Assembly: GCF_004349065.1 (NCBI RefSeq)
Contig: NZ_SMKZ01000001.1
Coordinates: forward strand, 310,001 to 374,000
Direction: 5' to 3'
DNA length: 64,000 nt
DNA from: Jiangella asiatica
Lineage (GTDB): Bacteria; Actinomycetota; Actinomycetes; Jiangellales; Jiangellaceae
Below the pieces are notes generated by a model. The model was not told where the DNA came from, did not search any database, and saw nothing but the letters and a program-made list of their open reading frames with translations. Shown piece by piece: positions 32,438-41,954 of this stretch (position 1 is its first letter; each line of letters begins with the position of its first letter). The position numbers and the translations under genes were made by a program.

Positions 32438-32806
32438 GGGGCTGAGCGGTTTCGACTTCGCACGTCGAACCAGGGGAAGCGGGTCGAGGAGGCCGCGTTA
32501 TCTCGTTAACGCTCGCGGCAAACGTTACAAGTGCCAACGCTAAGCGCACTGACTTCGCCCTCGCCGCCTGAGGCTAGGGACTGAAGTCTGTCGACCCGGG
32601 GTTGCTTCCGACCCGGTGTTCGGCATCATCAAGGAGGCTCACCTGCAGGTACGGTCGCGGGACCGGCAGGGACACTCACGCGACTGGGCTCGTCACGGTG
32701 TACTCGCCTGTGTGATCACCGGAGCCGAGTAGAGGCACAGCAGGCTGCGCCCGGAGAAGCCCTGGAGAAGCGTCGAAGGACCCGGGTTCGATTCCCGGCA
32801 GCTCCA
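32438..32806 (+). ncRNA. ssrA: Transfer-messenger RNA (tmRNA)
   Basis: Rescues stalled ribosomes with SmpB. The 5' end GGGGCTGAGCGGTTTCGACT and the 3' T-arm (GGGTTCGATTCCCGGCAGCTCC) form the tRNA-like half: GGGGCTG pairs with CAGCTCC. The 3' CCA is not encoded. The tag frame begins at 32518 and reads ANVTSANAKRTDFALAA, stopping at 32571. This is the actinobacterial type (DFALAA end). Its 3' end borders a recombinase remnant. Confidence 0.97.
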
Positions 32807-33254
32807 CGTCAGGTTCGCTGATGCGAACCGTTGTCCCTGGTGCCCGGGCCGATGCCGGCCCGGGCACTGGCATGTCCGGCACCAGGTAGCTCGGATGGGC
32901 GGTCATGTCCGGGGCGATCCTGATCTGGTGGATCACCTGTCTGAACAGGTGCTTGATGGCGGACGACTCGCCGGTCCTGATCGCGTCGTGGATGATCCCG
33001 GTGACCTGGCGTAGATCTTCCTTGCGCGGCGGGGCGGTGTGCTCGGCGATTGCCCCGGCGAGCTCGTCACGGTGGGCGGTGAGTTCCCGGCGTTGGGTCG
33101 TGAGCTCGTCGACCCCCGTTGCGCAAAGGTGTGCGGACGCAGGCCCGACTGCTGGGATGACGGCCAGCAGGCAGCCGGCGTGGGCCAAGGTGACCTGGTT
33201 GAGCGCGATCGCGCCGGTTTCGGCCGGCTCCAGCCAGCGGCCCTCCAGCAGGGG
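32676..33254 (-). pseudogene. Serine-recombinase (integrase) C-terminal remnant at ssrA
   Basis: An open frame without an N-terminal catalytic domain, bounded upstream by a TGA at 33255-33257. The middle part looks like the coiled-coil and tail of a large serine recombinase: LEGRWLEPAETGAIALNQV, TTQRRELTAHRDELAGAI, KHLFRQVIHQIRIAP. The last 44 codons read antisense through the tmRNA 3' end (ELPGIEPGSF), as expected for an integrase gene adjoining the attachment site in ssrA. The lost catalytic part means that it cannot act. Confidence 0.55.
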
Positions 33255-33292
33255 TCAGTGTTGGAGACCAGCTGAGGTGAATACGGAGCCGA

Positions 33293-34786
33293 TCAGGCAT
33301 CTTGCGGGCGTATCACGGGGCGGCGGCCGGGTTCCTGCTTCGGGGGGACCTGGTCGTTGGGTGCGACAGGTTCGGGGAGGTTCGCGACTTCGTAGTGAGC
33401 CAGCGCGACGCCGGCGGTCGCGCCTGGAAGGTTCGGTGGGCGCGCGGGCCGGTCACGGAACCGGATCGCCGAGGTGAGGTCGCCGAATGTGTGTCGGCGC
33501 CACTGGCTGATGTTCGGGGATCGGACACCGGTCACCTGCTCGAGGAGGCGCAGATTCGACGTGTGATCGAACGGCTCGCTGCACACCCACCCGCCGGCGG
33601 TCCATGGCGAGACGATGATGCACCCCACGCGGAACCCCGCACCCACCGGCAGGCCGCCGCCCTCGATGCCGGTCGGTGAGGTCAGTGTCACGAACTCATC
33701 GGGCGTACCGGGCGGCGGTGTCGGCGGCAGGACGTGGTCGAACATGCCACCGTGCTCGTCCCAGACCAGGACGAACACCGTCTTGGCCCACACGTCGGGG
33801 TTGGCGGCGATCGCATCGATCTTGCCGGCGATGAACTCCGCACCGGCAGCCGGCATGCCTTGATTCGGATGTTCGTTCTGGCCCGGCCCTGGCCATAGCC
33901 AGCTCACCGTCGGCAGCTGGTCGTGCAACGCGTCGTACTCGAACTGGCCGACGGGGACGATCTGGGAGTTCTTGTACAGCGGCGAGGTCGTCGGCGCCTC
34001 CCGGAATCCCCGGAAGTATTTGGTCGCGCTCGACATGCCTCCCTCCACTTGGTAGAACTTCCAGCTCACCCCGGCGTCGGTGAGCTCCTCGGCGTAGGTC
34101 CGCCAGTGCTTCTCCACGCCCTCGTTGCCGAGAATCGGACCGCCGGCCAGTCCGTTGGGATCGATCGTGCCGGTCTCCCACATGATGCGGTTCGGCGAGG
34201 TGGGCCCCAGGACCGAGCAGTGGTAGTGGTCGCAGATCGTGAACGCGTCGGCGAGGGCGCGGTGGAAGGGAATGTCCTGCTCTTCGAAATACCCCATGAG
34301 GCGCGGAATGTGCTCCTTGTCGCCCTGGAAGTATCGATAGCTGGACGGCAGCCACAGGTCCATCTTGCCGCCGTTCCACGCCATGTGCGACGGATCCCAC
34401 GCGTAGCCACCCGCCGTCGGCATCCCTTGCGCGGATGTCGTGCGGGTATCGAGATGGAAAGGCAGCTGATAGCCGTCAGGGTTCTTGTCGGTGGGTTGGT
34501 AGAACACGCTTTGACCGTTCGGCAGTCGGATTGCGTCCGGATCCGAAAAGCCGGCGACCCCGGACATGGTGCCGAAGTAGTGGTCGAAGCTGCGATTCTC
34601 CTGCATGAGCAGCACGACATGCTTGATGTCACGCAAGGAGGGCCGGCCGCGGGACGACTCCGTGGCCGCCAACGCCCTGCCGACATTCGGAGCCAGCGAC
34701 GTCAGTGCGATCGCTCCGCCTCCCGCAGCTGCGCCTCCTAGGAGTCGACGACGGGTGAGAGGAACCTTCTGGGGGGGTACCTTCAT
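33293..34786 (-). CDS. Tat-exported phospholipase C / phosphoesterase, paralogue 1
   Basis: 497-residue secreted phosphoesterase of the PlcC/acid-phosphatase family. It has a twin-arginine signal (LTRRRLLGGAAAGGGAIAL) and then the family start KHVVLLMQENRSFDHYFGTM with metal-binding Glu-Asn. Further blocks are FTICDHYHCSVLGPTSPNR and VWDEHGGMFDHVLPP with GCIIVSPW at the C-terminal half. It probably releases phosphate or headgroups from phospholipids outside the cell. Paralogue 2 is directly upstream, 84 bases away, in the same direction. Confidence 0.88.
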   Translation of the reverse strand: MKVPPQKVPLTRRRLLGGAAAGGGAIALTSLAPNVGRALAATESSRGRPSLRDIKHVVLLMQENRSFDHYFGTMSGVAGFSDPDAIRLPNGQSVFYQPTDKNPDGYQLPFHLDTRTTSAQGMPTAGGYAWDPSHMAWNGGKMDLWLPSSYRYFQGDKEHIPRLMGYFEEQDIPFHRALADAFTICDHYHCSVLGPTSPNRIMWETGTIDPNGLAGGPILGNEGVEKHWRTYAEELTDAGVSWKFYQVEGGMSSATKYFRGFREAPTTSPLYKNSQIVPVGQFEYDALHDQLPTVSWLWPGPGQNEHPNQGMPAAGAEFIAGKIDAIAANPDVWAKTVFVLVWDEHGGMFDHVLPPTPPPGTPDEFVTLTSPTGIEGGGLPVGAGFRVGCIIVSPWTAGGWVCSEPFDHTSNLRLLEQVTGVRSPNISQWRRHTFGDLTSAIRFRDRPARPPNLPGATAGVALAHYEVANLPEPVAPNDQVPPKQEPGRRPVIRPQDA

Positions 34787-34870
34787 CGTGATCCATGGTC
34801 CTTCGACTCCTTCGCGGTGTGCCGGTCGGGCGTTGGCCGCCTTGCCCGCTTCCTATGACGCGAATGCCGA

Positions 34871-36373
34871 TCAGCGATCCCGCGGGCGGATCACGGGTCG
34901 GTCGCCTGGTTCCTGCTTCGGCGGGATCTGCTCGTCCGGGGCGACCGGTTCGGGCAGGTGCGCAACCTCGTACTGAGCCAAAGCAGCACCCGCGGTGGCA
35001 CCTGGCAGCGTCGGCGGGTCAGCGGGTCGTCCGCGGAACCGGAACGCCGAGGTGAGATCGCCGAACGTCTGCCGGCGCCACTGGCTGATGTTCGGAGATC
35101 GGACACCAGTCACCTGCTCGAGGAGGCGCAGATTCGACGTGTGATCGAACGGCTCGCTGCACACCCACCCGCCGGCGGTCCATGGCGAGACGATGATGCA
35201 CCCCACGCGGAATCCGGCACCGAGCGGAAGTCCCGCACCGTCGACGCCACCCGGGGATGTCAGCGTGGTGAACTCCTCGGGGGTGCCCTCCGGGGGTGTG
35301 GGCGGCGGGACGTGGTCGAACATGCCACCGTGTTCGTCCCAGACCAGGACGAACGCCGTCTTGGCCCACACGTCCGGGTTGGCGGCGATCGCATCGATCT
35401 TGCCGGCGATGAACTCCGCACCGGCAGCCGGCATGCCTTGATTCGGGTGCTCGTTCTGACCCGGACCCGGGAAGAGCCAGCTCACCGTCGGTAGCTGATC
35501 ATGCAGCGCGTCGTACTCGAACTGCCCGACCTCGGTGACTTGCGTGTTCTGACGCAGTGGTGACGACTCCGGCGCGTCCTGGTAGCCCTTGAACCAACCG
35601 ATCTGGCTCCGCATCCCGCCTTCGACCCAGTAGTGCTTCCAGCTGACGCCGGCCTCGGTCAGGGTCTCGGCGTAGGTCTGCCATGAGTTGACGTTCATGG
35701 CATTGGTCAGAATCGGCCCGCCGGCCTTCCCGTCAGGATCGACGGTGCCGCTTTCCCACATGACCCGGTTGGGCGTCGTCGATCCCAGAATCGAGCAGTG
35801 GTAGTGATCGCAGATCGTGAATGCGTCGGCGAGGGCGCGGTGGAAGGGAATGTCCTGCTCTTCGAAATACCCCATGAGCCGCGGAATGTGCTCCTTGTTG
35901 CCCCGGAAGTACTGGTAGCTGGACGGCAGCCACAGGTCCATCTTGCCGCCGTTCCACGCCATGTGCGACGGAGCCCAGGCATAGTCACCCGCCGTCGGCA
36001 TCCCTTGCGCGGATGTCGTGCGGGTGTCCAGATGGAAGGGAAGCTGATAGCCGTCAGGGTTCTTGTCGGTGGGCTGGTAGAACACGCTGCGGCCGTTCGG
36101 CAACTGGATCGCGTCCGGATCGGAGAAGCCAGCAACGCCTGACATGGTGCCGAAGTAGTGGTCGAAGCTGCGATTCTCCTGCATCAGCAGCACGACATGC
36201 TTGATGTCACGCAACGACGGCCGCCGACTGGACGACTCCGTGGCCGCCAACGCCCTGCCGACATTCGGAGCCAGCGACGTCAGTGCGATCGCTCCGCCTC
36301 CCGCAGCTGCGCCTCCCAGGAGCCGACGACGGGTGAGCGGCGCATGCGGAGGCTGAGTTCCGTCCTGATCCAT
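34871..36373 (-). CDS. Tat-exported phospholipase C / phosphoesterase, paralogue 2
   Basis: 500-residue copy of the downstream gene, with the same Tat signal and phosphoesterase blocks. The N-terminal 210 residues and the C-terminal 200 are nearly identical to paralogue 1. The stretch around 215-285 differs (for example WKHYWVEGGMRSQIGWFKGY in place of WKFYQVEGGMSSATKYFRGF), near the expected substrate-facing part. The two form a recent tandem duplication, probably co-transcribed. Confidence 0.88.
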   Translation of the reverse strand: MDQDGTQPPHAPLTRRRLLGGAAAGGGAIALTSLAPNVGRALAATESSSRRPSLRDIKHVVLLMQENRSFDHYFGTMSGVAGFSDPDAIQLPNGRSVFYQPTDKNPDGYQLPFHLDTRTTSAQGMPTAGDYAWAPSHMAWNGGKMDLWLPSSYQYFRGNKEHIPRLMGYFEEQDIPFHRALADAFTICDHYHCSILGSTTPNRVMWESGTVDPDGKAGGPILTNAMNVNSWQTYAETLTEAGVSWKHYWVEGGMRSQIGWFKGYQDAPESSPLRQNTQVTEVGQFEYDALHDQLPTVSWLFPGPGQNEHPNQGMPAAGAEFIAGKIDAIAANPDVWAKTAFVLVWDEHGGMFDHVPPPTPPEGTPEEFTTLTSPGGVDGAGLPLGAGFRVGCIIVSPWTAGGWVCSEPFDHTSNLRLLEQVTGVRSPNISQWRRQTFGDLTSAFRFRGRPADPPTLPGATAGAALAQYEVAHLPEPVAPDEQIPPKQEPGDRPVIRPRDR

Positions 36374-36856
36374 GGCTTCGTGGCTCCTTGTCTGCGACTG
36401 CTTGATCCCGCTGTGCGAATGTGCGGTGATTCGTCGCAGCTCCGCACGCTATTGCGGGGACTCGACATCACAACCAAGCCGCGGCGACATCCGTATGACA
36501 TCCAAATGGCCCGGCGATGTGGGCGCGCGGTACCGCCAACGGCACGGCGATCGTCGTCAGCCACGCCGTCGCGGTCAAACCGCACGACGACCTCGGCGAG
36601 ACCCGGTCGAACCGACTGCCGGCGAGCCATCGGTCACCGATCCGCCGCGCCATGATCAACGCCGCTCGCGCTCCCTCACCAGGCGGTGCTTCGCCACGTC
36701 CGCGTCTTGGGGGCACCGCCAGAGTGGCCGGTGGATTCACGTGGTGGTCAGAGCGGCTCGGTGCGCGAGCCGCGATGGGTTTCCGGCCCAGCGGGCGTTT
36801 GGCGTTGCTGCACGCCACTTCGGCATTTGGAGCCGAATGACAACCCGATGCACCCT
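36374..36856. other. Intergenic region without a recognisable gene
   Basis: 483 bases between the second phosphoesterase gene and the VOC gene. Short frames on both strands show no family similarity and no ribosome binding site. The promoter of the phosphoesterase pair should be near 36374-36450. Confidence 0.4.
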
Positions 36857-37240
36857 TCAGGCAACACAGAACTCGTTCCCTTCAGGGTCATACATGACGA
36901 CGTGACCGAGGATTGCACCATCTGACTCTTCACGCCATGCTGTCGCCCCAGCAGCGATCAGCTCGGTCACTTTCGTGCGGATCAGTTGCTCCCGCTTCGC
37001 CATGTCCCAGGGTGGCTCGCCTGCCACCCGGATGTCGATGTGCATCCTGTTCTTGGCTGTCTTCGGCTCCGGCACCCTGAGAAATCCGATCGCCGGGCCT
37101 TTGCCGTCCGGGTCGATGATCGACGCGCCATCCGGGAAGTCGTAGCCGGGCTCGTCCACATACCCGAGTGCCAGCGCCCAGAACGCAGCAAGCCGACGAG
37201 GATCGATGGCATCACACCCGAGAGTCCAATGAGTAGCCAT
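36857..37240 (-). CDS. VOC-family (glyoxalase-like) protein
   Basis: 127 residues, the Glyoxalase_6-type VOC fold: LGCDAIDPRRLAAFWALALG at the start, a central GFLRVPEPKTAKNRMHIDI with metal-ligand His, and the typical end MYDPEGNEFCVA. Such single-domain proteins act as metal-dependent isomerases, dioxygenases or drug-binding proteins; the substrate is unknown. ATG 37240 is chosen because the fold begins there; the upstream extension of the frame is not related. Confidence 0.8.
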   Translation of the reverse strand: MATHWTLGCDAIDPRRLAAFWALALGYVDEPGYDFPDGASIIDPDGKGPAIGFLRVPEPKTAKNRMHIDIRVAGEPPWDMAKREQLIRTKVTELIAAGATAWREESDGAILGHVVMYDPEGNEFCVA

Positions 37241-37552
37241 GGCCGGAAGGCTACCGAGGTGCTCGAGCAGGCGGGTTTGAGACAGGCGGTGGTCCGGTGG
37301 ACACGGCTGCGGGGTTCGAGCGGTTCGTGGTTGTCGTCCAGCTGGGCCTGCGTCATCGCGCGGACGCGGTTGCTGGGCCCAGCCCCACGCCGACCGTGTC
37401 ACCGTCGCTACACGTTCATCCCGGTTGGTGGGCGGGATGGTGCCGGAGAAGGAGTCCTCGGCGGCAAGCACGGAGCGCCGGGACGGCATGGGTTCTCCTG
37501 GCATCGGGAGGTTCGTTTTCGGGGATCGTGGCGGACCGATGACTCGCAGAGT
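37241..37552. other. Intergenic region without a recognisable gene
   Basis: 312 bases between the VOC gene and the DD-peptidase gene, both on the minus strand. I see no gene, hairpin or repeat worth naming. Confidence 0.3.
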
Positions 37553-39214
37553 TCAGGCCAGGGCGTCGTAGACGGTTGCGAGGATCTCCCCCATCGTGTC
37601 GCGCATCAGGGTGTCCAGCGGTTCTTTCTCCGCGGGATCGTCCGACTTCGTTGTCTGTTCGGTGAGGACGGCGAAGCCGACCATGTCCTTGCCGGGCGGC
37701 GCGAGGTACCCGGCGCCGGCGAGGTGGAACTCCGTTCGACCGTCCGGCAGGAGCGCGAATCCGCTGCCACCCTTGGTGAACGCCGGCACACCGGCCGGGT
37801 TCTCGTCGTCGAGCGCGTCGAGGTACGAGTCGAGGTACGGCTTGCCATGGATGTGGTCGAGAAAGGTGACGAAGAAGTCGGGGGAGTACAGGTCCCGTTC
37901 CGAGCCCGGCGGGTGTGGGTCCAGGCCGGCCTCGACGAACAGGTCACTCTGGAGGCTTTCGTACGCATCCCGGGCGTTCTCCGGATCGCCGCTGGCGATG
38001 GCGCCGACGACGTAGGGCAGGTTGGCTGCGTGAGGGTTGCTGCTGACCTTGAGCATGGGCCAGACCTGCTTCGCCAGCGGCACCGTCACCAGTTCGGCAA
38101 GCGGCCTGCCGTGGTGGGAGGTTGTAGCTACGGTGCCGCGGTCCTCGGGGACGGCCGGCGGCTCGGCCTGGATGCCCTTGTCCTGTAGGGCCGTGGCGAA
38201 CGCGTATTCGCCGAAGCGGCCGGGGTCGGGGATGAAGTACGGGAAGAGCAGGGACTCCACGCCGGCCGGGACGCCGCCGGTGAGGGTGGCGGTGTGCGTG
38301 CCGTCGGGGTGGGTGATGTCGTCGGTGAACGCCACCCGCTGGGCTGTCTCCGTCTCGGGGTCGATCGTCCTGAGCTGGTTGACGATCTGAAGATACGGAG
38401 TCTGCGGCGACATCGTGACGGAGGCGGGTTCTCCTGCCTTGGCTCCCGGGACGATGGTGATGTCGATGATGTTGTCGTTGATCATCAGCGGCGAGGTGGT
38501 CATCGGGCTGCCTCCGGTGTTCGATGGCGCCTGGCGGAACAGCGAAGTGTCCACTCGGACCGTTCCGGAGACGCGCCGGATCCCGTGGGCGGCCACTTGG
38601 TCGGCCAGTTCGCGAATCGACCGCAGGGGATCGCCTGGGATCGGCTTGGCTTCCTCCATGAAGTTGGCGGCATAGCCGTGGTCCGGGGCCTCGAGGTACA
38701 TCGACCCGTCGGGCTGGACGCGGGAGCCCAGCAGGAGGTCGCCGCCCGCGACCAGGACCATGTCGCCGTGCAGGACGCCGTGGCGAACGGGTCCGGTGGC
38801 GTAGATCCGGGTCGGGAACGTACGGTCCGGTCCTAGTTGCTCGAATGCCGTTGTCGCGTAGAACTGCTTGATCGCGGAGGCCAGGCGGTGCGGCACCGCG
38901 GAGTCCAACGCGCAGATCGACTCTCCGGTTCCCACCGAGGCGAACTTGAGACTCCACTGTCCGGTGAACTCCGGCTTGTCGATGAGCTGGCGAATCTTCT
39001 CCTCCAACGCCGGATCAGCGGTGGACCTGCCAGACCGGGCGCTGGTGGACTGAGAAGAGTACGCGACGCCGGGGATGGCCCAGGTGGCGCCGGCTGCGAC
39101 AGGAGCCGCGGCCATCAGCCGAAGTACGGCCCGCCGCGAAAAGTGATGCTGCCCCAGTCCGTTGCGGTTCGTGAACACGTCTGGGGATTCAGGGAACGAT
39201 TCGTGTTCGCTCAT
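37553..39214 (-). CDS. D-alanyl-D-alanine carboxypeptidase/endopeptidase, S13 (PBP4) family
   Basis: Trims peptidoglycan stem peptides outside the membrane. The 553-residue protein has a Tat-like signal (SRRAVLRLMAAAPVAAGA). The catalytic motifs are SAIK (SXXK nucleophile and lysine, LASAIKQFYA), SSN (KVSSNPHAANLP) and a TKGGSG segment in place of the canonical KTGT. The replaced third motif is unusual and may lower activity. The fold blocks LVAGGDLLLGSR and SGTVRVDTSLF are typical. It stands alone, downstream of a degraded locus. Confidence 0.85.
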   Translation of the reverse strand: MSEHESFPESPDVFTNRNGLGQHHFSRRAVLRLMAAAPVAAGATWAIPGVAYSSQSTSARSGRSTADPALEEKIRQLIDKPEFTGQWSLKFASVGTGESICALDSAVPHRLASAIKQFYATTAFEQLGPDRTFPTRIYATGPVRHGVLHGDMVLVAGGDLLLGSRVQPDGSMYLEAPDHGYAANFMEEAKPIPGDPLRSIRELADQVAAHGIRRVSGTVRVDTSLFRQAPSNTGGSPMTTSPLMINDNIIDITIVPGAKAGEPASVTMSPQTPYLQIVNQLRTIDPETETAQRVAFTDDITHPDGTHTATLTGGVPAGVESLLFPYFIPDPGRFGEYAFATALQDKGIQAEPPAVPEDRGTVATTSHHGRPLAELVTVPLAKQVWPMLKVSSNPHAANLPYVVGAIASGDPENARDAYESLQSDLFVEAGLDPHPPGSERDLYSPDFFVTFLDHIHGKPYLDSYLDALDDENPAGVPAFTKGGSGFALLPDGRTEFHLAGAGYLAPPGKDMVGFAVLTEQTTKSDDPAEKEPLDTLMRDTMGEILATVYDALA

Positions 39215-39700
39215 GGAGAGCAGCCTGTCCGAAGCCGGTCAGGATCCTGTCAGGATCATGGTCCGCGCAAGGTTTTCTTGGCGGATTCATAGGAACCGCG
39301 ATGAGGCAAGCGACCGGGTCTGTCGATCATTTCCAGTCACCGTAGAGCTCGACGTACGCGCGGCCGGAGGCTGGTCGGCCGTCGTAGGTGCCGGTGACGA
39401 TGGAGTCGGCTTCGTACATGCCGCGGGATCCCGCCCGCGAACGCCACAGTGGTCTCGGCCCGGTCCGGCGACACCGAGGCGACTGGCTCGCCGACCTGGC
39501 GCCTGAGCACCCGTGACGCGGTCTCGTGTACGACGGGGCCCAACCGACGTGGCCGGCCCGATTGGTCCGGACTCCAGGCCGCGGATTGGTCCTTCCACCG
39601 TCACCGACGCGTGCCGATGATGGACCCGGACAACCCAGCTGCGAGTGGTCAGCCGGCGCGACCGTGCGTCAGCAGCTCGCCCCCACATGGAAGACAGGCC
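39215..39700. other. Intergenic region holding a lipocalin-like remnant
   Basis: 486 bases between divergent genes. It contains the remnant listed at 39327-39545; the rest shows no gene. The promoters of the DD-peptidase and of the DHFR-like gene should be here. Confidence 0.3.
39327..39545 (-). pseudogene. C-terminal remnant of an AttH/lipocalin-like hydrolase
   Basis: Two pieces in different frames. The last is YEADSIVTGTYDGRPASGRA followed by YVELYGDWK and a stop, which resembles the C-terminal block (EGAV..G...G.P..GRGYVEL.GY) of AttH/carotenoid-hydratase-like lipocalins. An upstream piece, SPDRAETTVAFAGGIPR, is in another frame. No start is present. Motif-level evidence only. Confidence 0.35.
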
Positions 39701-40273
39701 GTGAGAACCATCATCAACTCCACGTTCGTCAGCCTCGACGGAGTGGTCAACCACATGGACAAGTGGCACTTCGACTACGTCGACGCCGAGTCCGACGAGT
39801 TCGCGCTAGAGCAGCTCCGGGCCGCCGACGCGATGCTGATGGGTCGCAAGACCTATGAGGTGTACGCCGGTGCGTGGCCGGGCAGGGACGGCGAGTACGC
39901 CGACGCGATCAACGCCATTCCCAAGCACGTCGCGTCCACCACCCTCCAGAATCCGGCCTGGCACAACACCAGCGTGCTCGACGGCGACCTGGTCGAGGCG
40001 GTCCGGGCGCTGCGCGCTCAGGACGGCACGTCGATCCTGATGCACGGCTACGGCCCGGTGGCCAAGACCCTCCTGCAAGCCGACCTCCTCGACGAGCTCC
40101 ACCTGTGGGTGCACCCGCACCTGGCCGGAGCCGGCGACGAGAACGACCTGCTCCTCCACCACGGCCTCACCAAGAAGCTCGAGCTGACGGCCACCCGCAC
40201 GCTGAACTCCGGGGTCGTCGTACTCACTCTTCGCAACCCCGACGCGAGGCCGGAGGGAGCACCACATGTCTGA
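39701..40273 (+). CDS. Dihydrofolate-reductase-like (RibD C-terminal) protein
   Basis: 190 residues of the RibD_C/DHFR fold: TIINSTFVSLDGVVNHMDKW at the N-terminus, MLMGRKTYEVYAGAWP (NADPH site) and the C-terminal ADLLDELHLWVHPHLAGAG. Proteins of this kind are NADPH-dependent reductases of unknown substrate, not the housekeeping folate enzyme. GTG 39701 gives the normal N-terminus. The SRPBCC gene overlaps its end by 8 bases, so the two form an operon. Confidence 0.85.
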   Translation: MRTIINSTFVSLDGVVNHMDKWHFDYVDAESDEFALEQLRAADAMLMGRKTYEVYAGAWPGRDGEYADAINAIPKHVASTTLQNPAWHNTSVLDGDLVEAVRALRAQDGTSILMHGYGPVAKTLLQADLLDELHLWVHPHLAGAGDENDLLLHHGLTKKLELTATRTLNSGVVVLTLRNPDARPEGAPHV

Positions 40274-40718
40274 GAAGCTCCAAGACTCCAGCGGCGGGTT
40301 CACCGTGCGTCGCCGGCTGCCCGCCACCGCGGAGCGGGTCTACGCAGCGTTCGTGGAGCCGAGCAGACTCGAGCAATGGTTCGTCGTGCCCGGCTACCAC
40401 ACGCCCGCCGACCGGATGCGGGTCGACGCGAAGGCGGGCGGGCGGATGGACGCGGTGATGATCTCCGACGCGGACGGTTCCGAGATCCCGTTCGGGTTCG
40501 AGTACACCGAGGTCGATCCGCCGCGCCGAGTCGTCTTCCGGTTCCAGGAGCCGCGCGAGCTGGTCACCGTGACCCTTGCCGACGCCCCCGACGAGACGGT
40601 GGACCTCACCTACGAGTTCGTCAGCTGGCCGGCCCCCGCCCGCCAGGAAGCCTCTCGACGCGCCGTGGAGGACATGCTCGACCTCATCGAGACAGGGATC
40701 CAGCGCGGCACCATCTAA
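40266..40718 (+). CDS. SRPBCC/AHSA1-type protein
   Basis: 150 residues, START-like fold of the AHSA1 family: FTVRRRLPATAERVYAAFVE, WFVVPGYHTPADRM, and the long C-terminal helix RRAVEDMLDLIETGIQRG. Such proteins bind hydrophobic ligands. It is translationally coupled to the DHFR-like gene; this pair is common in actinobacteria but has no known role. Its 3' end overlaps the convergent aldo/keto reductase gene by four bases. Confidence 0.85.
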   Translation: MSEKLQDSSGGFTVRRRLPATAERVYAAFVEPSRLEQWFVVPGYHTPADRMRVDAKAGGRMDAVMISDADGSEIPFGFEYTEVDPPRRVVFRFQEPRELVTVTLADAPDETVDLTYEFVSWPAPARQEASRRAVEDMLDLIETGIQRGTI

Positions 40719-41716
40719 CCGCCGGGTTTACCGGGCGCGACGGTAGCCCGGATGAGACCTCGTCGCTCGAGCGCTGCCCAGCAGGCCGGCGGAACGGGAT
40801 GGCCCAGGAGCGCGGCGGTCTCGGCGATCTCGTCCGGCGCGCGCGCACCCACCACGACCGACGACACCGGGGCGTGGCGAAACGGGTACTGGACCGCCGC
40901 CGCGAGGACGGGGACGTCGTGGTGCTGGCAGGTGTCCCGGATCGCCTGGATACGCGCGGCCATCGCGGCGGGCACCCAGCCGGGGGCACCAGGCGCATCG
41001 GCTCGGGACGCGGTGAGGGCGCCGCCTTGGTAGACCCCCGCGGCCATCATCGCGATGCCACGCTGCTGACACAGCGGCACCAAATCGTCCAGACCCGACT
41101 GGTCCAGGAGGGTGAGCCGGCCTGCCAGGAGCACGCAGTCCGGACCCGGCGGGGGCGCGTCGCGAATGAAACGTGCCGCCACGTCGGCATGGTTCACCCC
41201 CAGCGACACGGCGCCGATGACACCGTCATCGCGCAGTTCGGCGAGGGCGCGGTACGTCTGGGCGAGCGCCGTCGGGTAGTCCTGCTCCGGATCGTGGATG
41301 TGCAGCACGTCGACCCGATCGGCGCCGAGCCGCTCCAGGCTGTCCTCCAGCGACCGCAGCGTGGCGGCGTAGGAACGGTCCAGGCGCGGCCCGACACCCG
41401 CGGGAGGATCCGCCCAGATCGGCTGCGTGTCCGGTCCGCCCGGTTCGATCAGCCGGCCGACCTTGGTGCACAGCACGAACCGGTCCCGCGGGCGCTTCCG
41501 CAGCGCGGTACCCGCCCGGCGCTCCGACCTGCCGTAGCCGTAGACCGGCGCGGTGTCGAACAGCCGGATGCCGAGGTCCCAGGCGCGATTTACCGTCGCC
41601 AACGCTTGCTCCTCGGGGACCGGCGCGAACAGGCCGCCGATGGAGGCGAGTCCGAGGCCCAGCCGGCTCACCCGGAGGTCGGTTCGGCCCAGGGTGACCA
41701 GTTCGCCCGCGCGCAT
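40715..41716 (-). CDS. Aldo/keto reductase
   Basis: NAD(P)-dependent oxidoreductase of 333 residues, (beta/alpha)8 barrel. The catalytic tetrad is visible: Asp in LFDTAPVYGYGRSE, Tyr in YGYG, Lys in LCTKVGRL and His in DVLHIHDPEQD. It resembles the D-threo-aldose (L-fucose) / pyridoxal dehydrogenase branch. Substrate not decided. Confidence 0.88.
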   Translation of the reverse strand: MRAGELVTLGRTDLRVSRLGLGLASIGGLFAPVPEEQALATVNRAWDLGIRLFDTAPVYGYGRSERRAGTALRKRPRDRFVLCTKVGRLIEPGGPDTQPIWADPPAGVGPRLDRSYAATLRSLEDSLERLGADRVDVLHIHDPEQDYPTALAQTYRALAELRDDGVIGAVSLGVNHADVAARFIRDAPPPGPDCVLLAGRLTLLDQSGLDDLVPLCQQRGIAMMAAGVYQGGALTASRADAPGAPGWVPAAMAARIQAIRDTCQHHDVPVLAAAVQYPFRHAPVSSVVVGARAPDEIAETAALLGHPVPPACWAALERRGLIRATVAPGKPGG

Positions 41717-41954
41717 CCCGCCACGCTACGGCACCCGCGCCACGCCGGCGTCCGGCCCGCGCCGCCGAGGCGTCACCCCCGACGGGTTCACACCACTTGC
41801 CCGACGTCTGTTGCCCGGGCGCGGGCAGCGCCGGCTGATCGGCGGCCTCGGTCGTGACGTTGGCGGCGCACATCACCGTCACCAGCGCGCCCGGCACCCA
41901 TCGATCGGCTCCCTGTCGCGACCACGGGCATGGGGCACGCACTATCCAACCCTA
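41717..41954. other. Intergenic region, nothing recognised
   Basis: High-GC stretch between the aldo/keto reductase start and the AT-rich promoter at 41955. A minus-strand frame extends the aldo/keto reductase gene upstream, but carries no family similarity. Confidence 0.3.

Noticed and set aside
36500-36840. Plus-strand frames between the phosphoesterase and VOC genes
   Set aside because: No ribosome binding site, no family motif, and similar-length frames in all phases.
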